Assembly (NCBI GenBank): GCA_030278955.1
Contig: JAOANR010000001.1
Coordinates: 45,100,890 to 45,164,889, forward strand
DNA length: 64,000 bases
Direction: 5' to 3'
Source: Hygrophila difformis
Taxonomy: Eukaryota > Streptophyta > Magnoliopsida > Lamiales > Acanthaceae
Positions 34,701 to 46,215 of the stretch are shown here, piece by piece. The translations under genes were made by a program, and so were the position numbers. The notes under the pieces are model-generated. The model searched no databases. It worked only from the letters and a program-made list of their open reading frames with translations, and had not been told where the DNA came from. The stretch's first letter is position 1. Each line of letters begins with the position of its first letter.

Positions 34701-35354
34701 TAAGCCCTAACTCTACAAAAAAGAAATTCAAATATTAATAACCCTAAAACAGTATACAAGAATTGCTTCCTGTTTTGAAGCAATTCGGTGTAATATTTAA
34801 TTCGGTATAACCCGAATTGAGCAATATCGAATTGCATCATCTCTCTTTTTGCTCTGGGCTTTCTTCCTTTCATTGGTGCAATGCGGTTTAGGAGTCAATT
34901 CGGTATATACCGAATTGCACAAACCGCATTGGGCATTTCGCTTCTCCTCTCAATACTTAACCATTTTTCTTCTTCTCTTCAGCAATTCGGTTTACATGTG
35001 CAATTCGGTATAAACCGAATTAATTTTCAACACTTAGCCAAAATTCAGTTTGTGGGATTTTCATTCTTTTTCCCATCTTTTTTATTTTTGTGGGCTATTT
35101 TATTCTTTTGCCCATCTTTTCATTCCTTTTTCTTTTCTTTTTCCTTTTTTCATGTTTTTGAATTTTTCTAACACAAATACAATTAAAATTGCATATTTTT
35201 GTGTTTTTCATTACCAGCTTATTATTCTTACAAACTCGCATTAATTTGTCGAATTCAACTACTTTCTTATTAAAATAAGATGGGAATACGATCAAAATGT
35301 CCGTCTCAGACACGGAAATGGATTGGAAATAATGGACAATTTTTGCCATTATCA
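31739..35354 (-). repeat. 5' LTR of element B (3,616 bp, internally deleted)
   Basis: It aligns with the 3' LTR but lacks the part equivalent to about 19060-19945, with the join near 34756. The lost segment holds the TATA box and half of one palindrome array. Remaining palindrome units lie at 34145-34515 and 34785-35030. Confidence 0.9.
34145..35030 (-). repeat. Remaining palindrome arrays in the element B 5' LTR
   Basis: AATTCGGTATAAACCGAATT-type units occur near 34147-34185, 34252-34275, 34363-34385, 34475-34500, 34798-34820, 34898-34917 and 34998-35022, on both sides of the deletion join. Confidence 0.8.
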
Positions 35355-35446
35355 GAGACAGACATGAAACAACGTTGCCCGTCCCTTTTCCAAGATGATC
35401 CAACCACAGTTACGGGGACATAACTGTAAGCTTAAGGGGGGGAGGA
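35355..35446 (+). pseudogene. Internal 3' end and PPT of element F
   Basis: This short tail ends in a strong PPT, AAGGGGGGGAGGA (35434-35446), directly followed by TGTAACGACCC, a typical Ty3 chromovirus LTR start. Element B sits between this tail and the Gag/protease fragment ending at 15908, so both may belong to one element F whose pol was lost. Confidence 0.6.
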
Positions 35447-38302
35447 TGTAACGACCCAATAATATGTATCCTGAATAAACAAATTCAAACTGTTTGAACT
35501 AGTAATGGCTTGATCCCTCCACTGGGTACGTAGGCAACTTGGAAATTTCAATTCTAAGTTCAGTTATGATATAAGAAATAAAAATGATTCGACCCTAGTC
35601 CCTAGCTCGCGAGAAGCTAACACAGAACTTCGAGGACGAAGTTGATTTCTAAGGAAGATAGACTGCAATACCCGATTTTTAATAAAAAGAGAAATGGAAT
35701 TAAATTCAAATACAAAAAGAATTTCAATTCGAAGAACCCGTGAAGTCGGAAATCACGGATGCCAAAGGTCGACGAATTCAAAAGCCGACGAATCCAAACG
35801 CGACGGATTCAAGATTCGAATATGGAATTAACGCGAAATTTAAAATAAATTTAGGATAGGAATTATAATCCGAAAACGACCCGAAAAATCGAGCCCGGGA
35901 ACGCAGGAGGATAGAAGCTCGAAAGAGAGAAGAAAAGGCCCGAAGGATCGCACGGCCCGCCCAAGACGCAGCCAAGCCGGAGTCTGCACGGTCTTCCTGC
36001 AGCCTGGAGGGATCGCGCGCCACGGCCGTGTGGTTCGACAGGATGCGATCTCTTTACGCGGTTCTGCGATTTCTTACCTTATTTTAGCCCCCGACTATGG
36101 AAACACGATCACAAACAGCGGAAAGGTATTATGGACGGATTATGACGATCCTAATACCCTTTATCAGATTATCTAACCCTAATTCACCCCTCCAAACCAC
36201 CTCTCATTCTCTCCCAACTCATTCAAAGCGAATAACCCCAAATCCCTTGTGTTCTTGAATTTTCGACGACGAAATCCGAGCAAGAAGGCGTGTGGAGAAA
36301 GGATTCAAGGTTGCAGATTGTTGGTGAGTGTTTCTTAAGTTTTCCTACACCTTTTCAAATCCAAAAATTCGATCTAACTACGGATTATTCCTTGCGATTT
36401 CGGTTCGTGGCCAAAGGAGGAAGAAATCGGGTTGAGGAGATCCGTTCGTGGCAATCCGAAGGCGCCGGACGACCCTGTGAATCCTAGATCTCACTCACTG
36501 TAAGTCAATGCCTTACGTATCAATATCGGTGGCTTAGCATCGTTCGTAACCTAGGATTGATCAAAACATTAAAATCGGACTTAAAAGACTTACCTTTGCG
36601 CGATTTCTGAAATCTAGTGAAAACGCCTATTTCGAGAATACGAAATGGAAAACTCCAAACTAAAGATTTGTTCCTAACGCCTAAATATAGGTTGTATCAC
36701 ATATTCATGCATTTTCATCAAGTTTTAATCCCCGAAAACGCGTCTGGTATTTTCTGAGATTTTTGAACAAAACTGAAAAGTTGACAGATTTGAGTGTTCG
36801 ACTTCTTTGACGTTTTTTCTAATGGATTCTTTCAAAACTAATATTTGGTGTAAAAATAATAGTTGTAGAAAAGTGTCTCAAGATTATGTCTGTAAAATTT
36901 CGTGAATTTTCATTAACGTTTGTGTCTTCAAAGAAAATTTTGACAGATTTCTATCCGAACTTGATATGCAAATCTGATTTAATCTGAAATGACTTTGGAT
37001 AAAATGCCTCTAATAAAACTTGTCTATTTTTGTGTCCTGTAAGTGCCTGTAAATTTTTATAAATTTTGGAGTTCGTTTGCTAGGCCGAAAACTTGTTTAA
37101 AAATCAGTGCGCTATTTTTGAAACTGTGACAGATTTCCCTTTTTGAAAGGATTGTAAAATTTCACTTATTTCCTTACCTAATTTCGAGAAACTTAAAAAA
37201 TGAAAGTTGTTCCTTAATATGTTTTTGATTGACTGTGAGATTTTCAAATTGATGCCACTAAAATGAATTTTTAAACAAGAAAGGCGCGAACTGTGGCGAG
37301 ATATTTATTAAACTTGTGAAACTGAGATTTTCTAAACAAACGATCGAAACTCTCTTTGAATGATAGAATCAAATTTTCAAAAATCTAGTTAAAGTGACAC
37401 CGAGGTGGATTGGTTAAGCTTGCACCTTGAATTCATCGTATCCTCGACATTTAGATGGGTTGGTTAAGCTTTGAACCTTGAATCCATCATGTCCTCGATA
37501 TTTAGATGTCCGCGATATAAAATCCCGTTATACTAAGTTGAAAATGATATTGGTATGCTAATTAGGGGGTGAGTAGTACGGGATATGGCGTATTTGGCTG
37601 CGGCCAAATTGTCGAGATTGCTTTGCAATCGTAAAATCCTGTCGAGAGTGCTTTGCAATCATGAAAAATTTGAGATACTTGAGAAACTCAATTGTGGTGC
37701 AACGGGAAAACAAAAAGACTTAAATTTTTAATTATTTATTTATTCATGTTATTATTTAAATTAAATCATGCTTGTAAATTGGTGCTTAATGACATTTTTT
37801 TAAATTTAGTTGTGCCAGGAGGATTAAGCAAATTAAATTTTTGTTATTAATTAGTTAAATTACATGTTTTAAATATGCATGCATAAAAATGTATTTTTAA
37901 TTATTAAATTTTAAAACCCCTTTATTGCGACGCTAGGGATTGTCTCACACAGTATTCTTTTATACTGATAAATGTTGTTTTATATTTTTCTATTAGAGAG
38001 TACGGAGAGTGAGCATGTTCATTCATTGGGGGAAAATTTTGGACAATTATTTTATCAATCACATGACTTGCATTTCGGGTCTGTTTAACCCGATGTTTTG
38101 GCCATTCCAGCCGTATTTTAAATTTCCGCTGCATTTTATTTTGTTATGTATGGATGCGACTATATTATTTTGAATTAACATTCTCGGGCATGTTTTTAAA
38201 TTATTGTTGAAATACCTTAAGCCTTGCATCTCTCAAGTGAGCTCGAATGAAGTCGTGTCTTGCTTGGGAGGTGTGGCGGTGGCATCCCGGCCTGGGTTAC
38301 CA
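35447..38302 (+). repeat. 3' LTR of chromovirus-like element F
   Basis: It begins TGTAACGACCC after the PPT. It contains no supported ORF. A tandem duplication of about 55 bp lies at 37397-37512 (GGTTGGTTAAGCTT...TCCTCGA(C/T)ATTTAGATG), and GCTTTGCAATC is repeated near 37620-37660. The right end near GGGTTACCA (38302) is a guess, since no second LTR is in view. Confidence 0.5.
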
Positions 38303-38417
38303 AAACCGAACTGTTACAAGATGAATCCGCATGCGTGTTTTCCAGTATCTGTAGTTGGTGCCATCAAACAAAGGTGGTCTTGAAAGTGATGTCAGAGTCT
38401 TCCGCTCTGGTACCAAT
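38303..38417 (-). mobile_element. Copia 5' leader stub with PBS
   Basis: On the reverse strand 38415-38404 reads TGGTACCAGAGC, close to the TGGTATCAGAGC site complementary to initiator Met-tRNA that Ty1/copia elements use. It abuts an LTR end at 38418. The rest of this element is missing to the left. Confidence 0.6.
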
Positions 38418-39320
38418 TGATGGTCCCAGTTACTGTGAATCTTGAATTTAATTCATCGTCGAGCAGGTGTCTAGACTATGATTAAGGAGTGGTGTGTGCA
38501 CATTATGTTTTGCGGAATATAAAGAACACAAGTATTTGGTGACCCAGTTCGATCCAACGGATCTACGTATGGGGGATGCCAATCAGGTGACTTATACTAT
38601 ACTCAAGATAACCTAGACTTAAAAGACTCAAAACCAACCAATTTAAACTCTAAAGCAACAACTTCCCTGTTTGCAGACAGATTGCAGTCGTGACTGCCCC
38701 ACAACTCAATCTCCGGACAATCCTGTCCAATTTGAATTCCACGGCGGTTCAGTCTTCCAAAATCTTGGTATCAAAAGCCACTTCAAAAACTCCGTCGAAG
38801 AAACGTTTGTTCAAGTGCTTTCTCAGAAGCACTTCAAGTGCTTCAAGTGCTATCAAAACCAATTCTCCTGAATTCTTTTCCTTGGATCTTGAAGTGCTTT
38901 CTCAAAAGCCACTACAAAAACTTCGTCGAAGAAACGTTTGTTCAACAAGAAAGCTTGTTGAATCGATTGTAGCGTAGACCTTGTGAATGGAATGATCTTC
39001 AATTCGCAGAAAGACTCACAAAGAATTTACAAACTCTCAAAGTATGAAGCTAGCAAATCTTGGAGAGAAATAACCGACTCGAAAGTGTAAAATGTCTGAA
39101 AGTGTAGAATTACAACTCGATAATGAAATTACTTAATACTCAGTTAAACAGAAGCCCAGACAGCAGCTAACTGTCACGTAGGTAACTGCTCTCGTAGTTC
39201 TCACGTAGTTTCAACACTCATGAGACCACATCATCTGCACATGAGTATGTTAGTGATAACAACATATACTTATACCCGTCGAGTCTCGACGGGTTACTTA
39301 CTAGTCACTAAATATATTTT
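38418..39320 (-). repeat. Orphan Sirevirus-like copia LTR
   Basis: Starting TGATGGTCCCAG on the + strand, it shares the order of motifs with the LTRs of copies C and D (GACCCAGTTCG..., CTACGTATGGGGG). It differs too much from the C LTR to be its pair. The right end is uncertain. Small ORFs inside are not supported. Confidence 0.55.
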
Positions 39321-39574
39321 CATTGGTCCATTTTAAATTTGGCTCAAGGCCCAAATTTTTTCCAAGACGGCCTTCTCTACTTAAATAATTTTATATTATA
39401 CTTTATATATTTTACTGAGCAATTTTATATTATACTTTATGGAAGCAATAGAAATAATCTTTGCTGGAATAAGCTTTGCGGGAAGGGGAAAATGAGCGGG
39501 CAACATGCTCACAATCTGTGCAATCCTCCGCTTGGTGGCTATTGCATCCTGGCTGATTTTAGTCTGTTTGCATC
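39321..39574. other. Unassigned stretch between the orphan LTR and copy C
   Basis: AT-rich with a direct repeat TTTTATATTATACTTTAT (39390-39440). No gene is seen. It replaces the expected end of the copy C RNase H and its 3' LTR. Confidence 0.4.
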
Positions 39575-40128
39575 CTGGTATTATCACAGTAGACCTTGAA
39601 ATCATCCTTCTTAACACCATGGTCATCAAGCATTTGCCTCATCCACATTAACTGAGAACAACAACAAGTAGCTGCAATGTATTCAACTTCTGCTGTTGAG
39701 AGTGCTACTATATTCTGTTTTCTGGAAAACCATGAAACTAGATTGTTCCCAAGATAAAAACAGCCTCCGGTTGTCGATCATCTGTCATCACTACATCCTG
39801 CCCAATCAGAATCCGTATATCCTATAAAATCCAAGTTAGATCTCTTAGAGAACAATATTCCCATTCCAATAGTTCCTTTGAAGTATCTCATAATGTGCTT
39901 GACTGCTTTTAAATGTGTCTCCTTTCGATTAAATTGAAACCTAGCACAAACTCCAGTGCTAAACGAAATATCAGGTCGAGTAGCTGTTAAATAAATTAAT
40001 CTTCCAATCATACTTCGATACAACTTATGATCTACATTGATTACTTGCTCATCCTTAGAAAGTTTCTGCTGTTGTCCTTGAGGTGTTCTAGCAACCTTGC
40101 TATCATGAAGACTAAATCTTTTAAACAT
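39575..40128 (-). pseudogene. RNase H end of copy C
   Basis: The usual copia string is readable: GRLIYLTATRPDISFSTGVC, GYTDSDWAGCSDDR, then in shifted frames TEVEYIAA-like and VYCDNT, after which the match stops. Truncation removes the C-terminus. Confidence 0.85.
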
Positions 40129-40209
40129 GTTGAGAGCATACTTCTCTTGACTTAAAAAGATTCCATCATCCTGTTATTTCACTTGTAAACCCAAAAACTA
40201 AGTAAGTTC

Positions 40210-40980
40210 TCATATCATACCCATCTCGAACTCGGACTGCATTGCTTTGACAAAATCGTTCCTCAGTCGTTCTGACGTTGCTCCAAAAATAATATCATCT
40301 ACGTACACTTGTGCAACTATCAGATCGTTGTTCTGATGCTTGACAAACATTGTATTGTCTGCATTTCCTCTTTTGTACCCGTTGTTGATGAGAAATGAAG
40401 ACAACCTGTCATGCCAGGCTCTTGGGGCTTGTTTGACACAATATAAAGCTCCCTTAACCCGATAAACATGATTAGGTCTTGATGGATCCTCAAAGCCAGC
40501 AGGTTGAGCAATATAGATCTCCTCCTTTATTTTCCCATTGGGAAAAGTTGTCTTGATGTCGAGTTGATATAGCTTGAAGTCCATTGAACAAGCAAAAACT
40601 ACTAAAATTCGAACAGATTCCATCCTAGCAACTGGGGCAAATGTCACCATAATCAATTCCTTCGATCTGAGTTAAACCTTGAGCAACAAGACGTGCTTTA
40701 TTCCTAACAATATTCCCCTATTCATCTTCTTTTTTCGAAAGACCCACTTTGTGCCAATCACATTAATGTTTGGAGGTTGTTCTACCAACTCCCTGACATC
40801 ATTCCTTTGAAATTGAATCAGTCAATCTTGCATAGATGCTATCCAATATTCACCTGTTAGGGCTTCAGAAACATTCTTTGGCTCTATCTTTGAAACAAAA
40901 CAGTTCATCCCTGCTAATTCTCTATAATCAGCCTTCTGATTCCTTATTTGTCGTTGAGCATTTGGATCCCCAATGATGTC
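40210..40980 (-). pseudogene. Reverse transcriptase of copy C
   Basis: FAPVARMESVRILVVFAC, QLDIKTTFPNGKIKEEIYIA, QPAGFEDPSRPNHVYRVKGA and the catalytic YVDDIIFGAT are present. Stops upstream of 40656 break the N-terminal half. Copies element RNA into DNA in intact relatives. Confidence 0.9.
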
Positions 40981-42113
40981 TTGTTGTTAATGATGTTTCA
41001 ATGCTCTTGGACCTCTCCTCTTATTAGGTACAACTTCTTTAGAACTTGACTCAGTATCTACTAAATTTTGCTCATAGTCTGCTTCTGCATCATCATCAAT
41101 ATCTACTCCTTCTGACTGTTGTTGACTGGATGTTCCAACTACTGGATTGTCAGAGACAGTAGTAACACTAGGAACTGTATCATCATCCTCTTTCCTAGGT
41201 AAAGTATACTTATCCTCAAATAGGACATTTACTGTTTCAGTGACCTTTCTGGATTGAATCAAATAAACTCGATAAGCTCTTGAGTTATTGGATTAACCCA
41301 AAAACCATCCTTCTTCAGCTCTAGCATCAAACTTCTTAATTTGTTCCCTATCCCTGTAGACAAAACATTTACATCCAAAAGTGTGAAAATATTTAACAGT
41401 AGGATTGTTACCATTCCAGATTTGATATGAAATGTTGTTAGTGTGAGGTCTCAACAACTCACGATTGATGATATCGCATGTTGTATGAATTGCTTCTGCC
41501 CAGAATGACTTGCTAAGTGTGCTTGCATGTAGCATTGAACGAGCCATCTCCTAAAGAGTTATATTCTTCCTTTTAGCGATCCCGTTCTATTGTGGTGTCT
41601 TTGGAGCTGAATACTCATGAAATATATCATGGTTGTTACAGAAATGTCCAAACTCCTGGTTCTCAAACTCACGTCCATGGTCAGATCTGATTCTTTGGAT
41701 TTTAGCTTGCATTTCATTCATAAGTTTCAGGCTAAGCTTTTCAAAATGTTGAAAGACTTCATCTTTGCTCCTAAGAAAATATACCCAAGTAAATCTCGAA
41801 AAATTATCAACACAAACTAAAACATACCTTTCCTTTGGAACAATCCACACATGTAAGATCTTTGTTATTCTGAAGTTTAGGCAACGATTATTGGAATCCC
41901 ATCAGTCTTCTTATGTTGTGCTCGAGTCTGCTTTCCTTTGGAACAATCCACACATGTAAGATCTTTGTTATTCTGAAGTTTAGGCAAACCTCTGACAGCA
42001 GTCGAACAACTCAGCTTGTACAAAGTTTTATAGTTGAGATGTCCTTGTCTTTTGTGCCATAAATCTATGAGGTCATCTTTGCTTACAAGTGCTTGAGCTA
42101 GATTTGCTTCCAA
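40981..42113 (-). pseudogene. Integrase of copy C
   Basis: The zinc finger (WHKRQGHLNYKTL, CVDC) lies at 42113-41950, and D (VCVDNFSRFTW) and D (RIRSDHGREFENQEF) follow. The third catalytic residue is lost: the usual VERKN is KRKN after a TAG near 41595. A 57-bp direct duplication (41828-41884 and 41931-41987) disrupts the segment between the zinc finger and the core. The acidic linker 41262-40987 leads to RT. Confidence 0.88.
41828..41987. repeat. 57-bp direct duplication in copy C integrase
   Basis: 41828-41884 and 41931-41987 appear identical, 103 bp apart. This indicates a recent local duplication within the decayed copy. Confidence 0.85.
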
Positions 42114-42131
42114 AGTATAGAAATTATTCTT

Positions 42132-42607
42132 TTAGCGTTTACCTGTCATGATGTTATCTCTCCTGCAATCAAATACTTCAAGAAAGTTCTTAGTAAAAAT
42201 AACAAGAGAATCTTCATCACAAAATTGATTGATTGAAATGAGATTAGTAATAAGTCCTTCCACATGATAAACTCTAGAAAGTTGAGAGAGTTCACCATCC
42301 TTTACAATACCACATCTCCACAATCTCTATTTGTGAAGTTAGTTAGAATATCCTTGTTACCTGTCATGTGCCTTGAACAACCTGAATCAAAATACCATTT
42401 TCTGGATCGCGGTTGTTGTTGTGATGATAAAACAACGAGGCATTGATTTTCCTTTCTCTTAGGCACCCATTCCATTTGAATTATGATTTTCTTCTTTAAC
42501 TCTTCATGGGGCCAGACAACGGGACTACCATTCATAAGATCACGAACAATTCTCATGCAAGTTTCAGCAGTGTGACCGGGTAACTGCAGTAAAGACAATT
42601 TCTGCAT
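42132..42607 (-). pseudogene. Protease / GAG-pre-integrase of copy C
   Basis: WYFDSGCSRHMTGNKDIL contains the DSG protease site. GLITNLISINQFCDE and NIMTGKR follow, typical of the GAG-pre-integrase segment. Frames shift near 42302. Confidence 0.85.
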
Positions 42608-44250
42608 CGTTTAGGTGATGTAGGGACATCCTAATGTGACAGTGAACTTGACTCAGCATTCAAGTTTCCACCACTAACAAATAGTCTTTTCCCTGTAGAT
42701 GCTTGATTCTTGTAACCAATTCCAGTCATATCTTTGTAACTCTTTCCAATAGAGAGTACTTCATCTAATTTGCCTTTGCCTTTAATCATCTTCTCCAAGT
42801 CAGCAATACGAATCTTCAGATTGATTGATTCCTTCTTAAATGATTCCTTCTCTTTCGTCAAAGTGGTAATATGAAGCTTGAGTTCATCATACTTTCCCTT
42901 AAGAGCCTTTAGATCGTCAATAGCCTTAAGTTTTTCAGCTTCTACTTTGTCCAAATTTAGGCCAATGTCAGCAAGTTGTTTTGACAACTGCTCATTCTCT
43001 TGTACAGCTTCTTCATACTCCTCTTTGAGTTCTTCATAGATATGAACTAGTTCTTTGTAGAGACTACATGTTTCAGATGTAACAACAAAAGAAATGTCAG
43101 CAATTAATTGAATTGACTCAAAGTTACCTTCAGACGGTGTAGGACTGGCTTCTCTTGTCATGAATGCTACGACATCTTCATCATCACTGGATTGATCATC
43201 TGCGGCTTCATCTTCAGACTCATCACTCAGAGTGACTTGAAGTGCTTTCTCTTTCTTCTTCTTAGCAGTGGGACATTCAGCTCTTACATTGCCTTTTCCT
43301 TCACACTCAAAGTATCTAATTTCAGAAGGGTTCTCAGATTTATCACCATCTTTATCTTTCTTAAACCTCCGAAACTTTCTATCAACTCTCTTCTCATTCA
43401 TGTTGTCCTGCTTCTCAGTCATCAACTGGTTGTCAGAACATTGATTTTTCTCCTAGAATTTTCTGAAATGCGTATTTTGAAGCATCTTTCCAATCCTTTT
43501 GGAGAGTAAAGAAACTTCTTCTTCAAAATCATCACCAGGTTCATCCCCGGCTTTGAATGCAATATTCTTATGAGATTTTTCTTAGGCTAGATGATTCATC
43601 TCATATGTTTGAAGAATATCAACCAATGCTCTTAAGGACATTTTCTTGATCTTCTCTACCTCTTCAAGAGCTGCAACTTTTGCAGAATACTTCTTTGAAA
43701 CGGTCCTGAGAAATTTCCTCACTAACTTTGATCCTTCAAATGTCATACCAAGGGCTGTGGCTTGATTCACAATATCTTGAAATCTTCCAAAATAAGATTT
43801 GATATCCTCATCATTTGTCATTCTCAATCTGTCAAAGATAGATTCTATTCGATGTAGCCGGGTTGACTTAACATCGTCTGAACCTTCATGTTGAGTTTCC
43901 AAGAAATTCCAAGCTTCGTAGGCAGATGCACAATTTGCGATCATCCTGAATTGTGCTTCATCCATAGCTCCACTTATGGCATTTAAGGCTGTGTAGTTTG
44001 CTTGTCTCGCGGTTCTCTCAGCCTGTGTGAGTTCGGCGTTGGTTTCCGGTCAAGTGGTTGTTGTAGCTGTTAATCCTTCACCAGTACGAACCTCTCTTGT
44101 TGGTTGAATCAACTGTTCCAGAACAGACTCCGAAACTCCATCTCCTTGAGCTTAAAGATAATTTCTCAACCTTGCGGTCGAGTGTTGGATTCTCCTTCAC
44201 GGTTCATGATTCTTGAATCTTGAAACAATGGATTTCCTCAGCTGTGTTAG
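42608..44250 (-). pseudogene. Gag of copy C
   Basis: MDEAQFRMIANCASAYEAWN, KSTRLHRIESIFDRLR and ALEEVEKIKKMSLRALVDIL are the copia Gag (UBN2-like) core. A zinc-knuckle-like IRYFECEGKGNVRAECPT follows with its first Cys changed to Phe's neighbour pattern. An acidic stretch (SDESEDEAADDQSSDDED) and a long coiled coil (VEAEKLKAIDDLKALKG) come next. Stops at several points. Confidence 0.85.
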
Positions 44251-44257
44251 AGGACTT

Positions 44258-44269
44258 GCTCTGATACCA
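44258..44269 (-). promoter_or_regulatory. Primer-binding site of copy C
   Basis: TGGTATCAGAGC on the reverse strand, three bases after the LTR end TACA, matches the initiator Met-tRNA 3' end used by copia elements. Confidence 0.85.
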
Positions 44270-44272
44270 AAT

Positions 44273-45010
44273 TGTAGGTCCCTTTTACTTCAAGATTCAG
44301 TTATCATCGTTAATGCAATGTTGTAACGCTGTGTGGAAAGCAGTAAAGAACGCAAGGCATTTGTTGACCCAGTTTGGTTTTTCAACATACATCTGGGGGA
44401 TACCAATCCAGGGGACTCTACTAGACTGAAATCAAGAACACAGACTCTCTATCCAATGCCTAAAACCCGAGACCAAACTCTAACACTAGATGAACAAATC
44501 TAGACGACCAATCATCGTTAGGACTCCCCCTCAGCACGTCTGTAGGGAAAACCACCCTAATTGGAATCTCCAAGGCACGATCTCAGTCTGTAATTCACCA
44601 TGATCTTCATCTAATCCCTGTCTGTCATTCACCATAATCTTCATCTAATCTTGAATTGCTCCAGGCTTCTTTTCGATTGTAGATCACACAATATCTTCAA
44701 ATATCTTCGGTGTAGACTCTTTCTTGATCCACGGTTCTTCTAAAGATTTACAACTCAATTCTTGAATAACATACAATCACTTTCTCTGTAATCTAATACA
44801 ATAAATAATACTCTATCTAAAACTTAATCGATTACATACTCTGCATAAGTAAATAAGTACAATTCAAAATAACTTCCAGCAGAGTAGATAACTGTAACTG
44901 TCGTCGTTAAAGGAATGTGCTAACACCTGTATCATCAACTAAATGAAAAGTACAAGTTAAGATGTTCAAGCAATGTATTAACAGTACGCCATCTTAATTT
45001 TTGTAGTAAT
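44273..45010 (-). repeat. 5' LTR of copy C
   Basis: The inner border TGTAGGTCCC (44273, + strand) is fixed by the PBS. The outer border is not fixed because no partner LTR is in view. No ORF. Confidence 0.6.
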
Positions 45011-45184
45011 ACTAATATCTCAAAATCCAATTTAGCTTTTCTTTGATTGCTTTTTTGTTGTCAACTACCCAAAATTTTGAATTAACTTAGATTAGTTTTT
45101 GTTTTTGTGACATCACTTTTAAAAAAGTTTCTGGAATTCTCGACTGAGCCGATGCATTGCTACTGCCTTGATTGAACCCTGGGG
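45011..45184. other. Unassigned single-copy stretch
   Basis: AT-rich; no gene or repeat recognised. Confidence 0.4.
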
Positions 45185-45192
45185 CTTCCCTG

Positions 45193-45880
45193 CAGTGGCG
45201 GAGCCACACTTTGTATGAGGGGGGCCATGGCTACCCTAAAAAAATTTAATATTATTATTATTTTTATTACTCTCTTGGAGTATTAATTATTAATATTATT
45301 TGCCTTAGTTGATTAATAAATTTAAGTATAATAAATATTATTTACAACTATTACTTTCCTATAGTCAATTAAGTGCCCTTAATTAAGTGCCCTTAATTAT
45401 CTGGCCCTTGCGGCTTTGCAAAATAAAAAATAAAAAATTAAGTGCCCTTAAAAAATTTAAGCAATATTTACTATTCTTTTGGAGTGTATAGTGAATTAGA
45501 TCATTTTTTTTTCCTTAGTTCATATTTCTTGCCTTTTTCTTTCCTCCACCAATTTTATATTTCTCTTGCATTTTGTTTTCTAGAGTTTGCCCCTAGCTTA
45601 TTCCTTAATGTTATACTTGTTTCTTAATTGGTACTTATTTTCGATAGTATTTGATTGTATTAACATTGTTTTATGTGTAAACTGGTTGTTTGGTTGACTA
45701 GCCAGTTTTGTTTTGTGTGTAAAGTGGTGGTGATTGCATGCGGGATTAATGTTGTTATTTCATGAGTGTTTTTTTTTCTTTTTTTTTTTTATTGTAAGCA
45801 TAAAAATTGAGACTAGCAATGAGATTTCTATTTGAATCGACCCTTGGCCCTCCTCACATAAAAATCCTGGCTCCGCCCTG
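45193..45880. mobile_element. Non-autonomous hAT-type transposon (688 bp)
   Basis: The terminal inverted repeats are CAGTGGCGGAGCCA on the left and CAGGGCGGAGCCA read inward from the right. Flanking 8-bp copies CTTCCCTG (45185-45192) and CTACCCTG (45881-45888) differ at one base. An 8-bp target duplication with CAG-starting ends is the hAT signature. The interior is AT-rich without a transposase. Confidence 0.88.
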
Positions 45881-45888
45881 CTACCCTG

Positions 45889-46215
45889 TGTGATCAAACC
45901 GCCATTCTTAGGATCAAAATCTGCATATTTGGAGTGAAAATTTGGAGCAGATGACGGCCTATGGAACTATAGTATATGAACAAAAACAAACTGTTTGGTT
46001 GGTCAAATGTTGAAGTCAGGATCGAGTTTCATCTTCCTTGGGGATGATGGTCATTGAAAAATTCAAAATACGTAATCAGGCAAAAAATATGCACAGACAA
46101 TTTTATCCTTAAACCCTATCTACTTGATAAAAGAGAAACATTAAATTGGATGGGAAGTGTAAAATTTTCCAACTTTAAATAATAGAGGTATATTTTTCTT
46201 TTTCTAGAAAAATTC
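45889..46215. other. Unassigned intergenic stretch
   Basis: No gene or repeat recognised between the hAT element and the SINE. Confidence 0.4.

Larger units (their letters stand above)
15909..35354 (-). mobile_element. Complete Athila-type Ty3/gypsy element B with F-box cargo
   Basis: The element is bounded by LTRs 31739-35354 (5') and 15909-20549 (3'), both starting TGATAATGG and ending in TTTCA. Flanking bases are GAGGC (15904-15908) and GAGAC (35355-35359), a 5-bp target duplication with one mismatch. Order on the reverse strand: PBS, gag, protease, RT, RNase H, integrase, palindrome array, internal promoter, spliced F-box gene, PPT, 3' LTR. Coding regions carry several stops and frameshifts. 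The LTRs look very similar to each other apart from one large deletion in the 5' copy. Confidence 0.9.
39575..45010 (-). mobile_element. Sirevirus-like Ty1/copia element C (3' truncated)
   Basis: Reverse strand order: LTR (from about 45010 to 44273), PBS (TGGTATCAGAGC, 44269-44258), gag, protease, integrase, RT, RNase H. Integrase before RT defines Ty1/copia. The Gag zinc-knuckle context (ECEGKGNVRAECPTAKKKK) resembles Sireviruses. The element is cut off inside RNase H at about 39575, and many stops are present. Confidence 0.88.
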
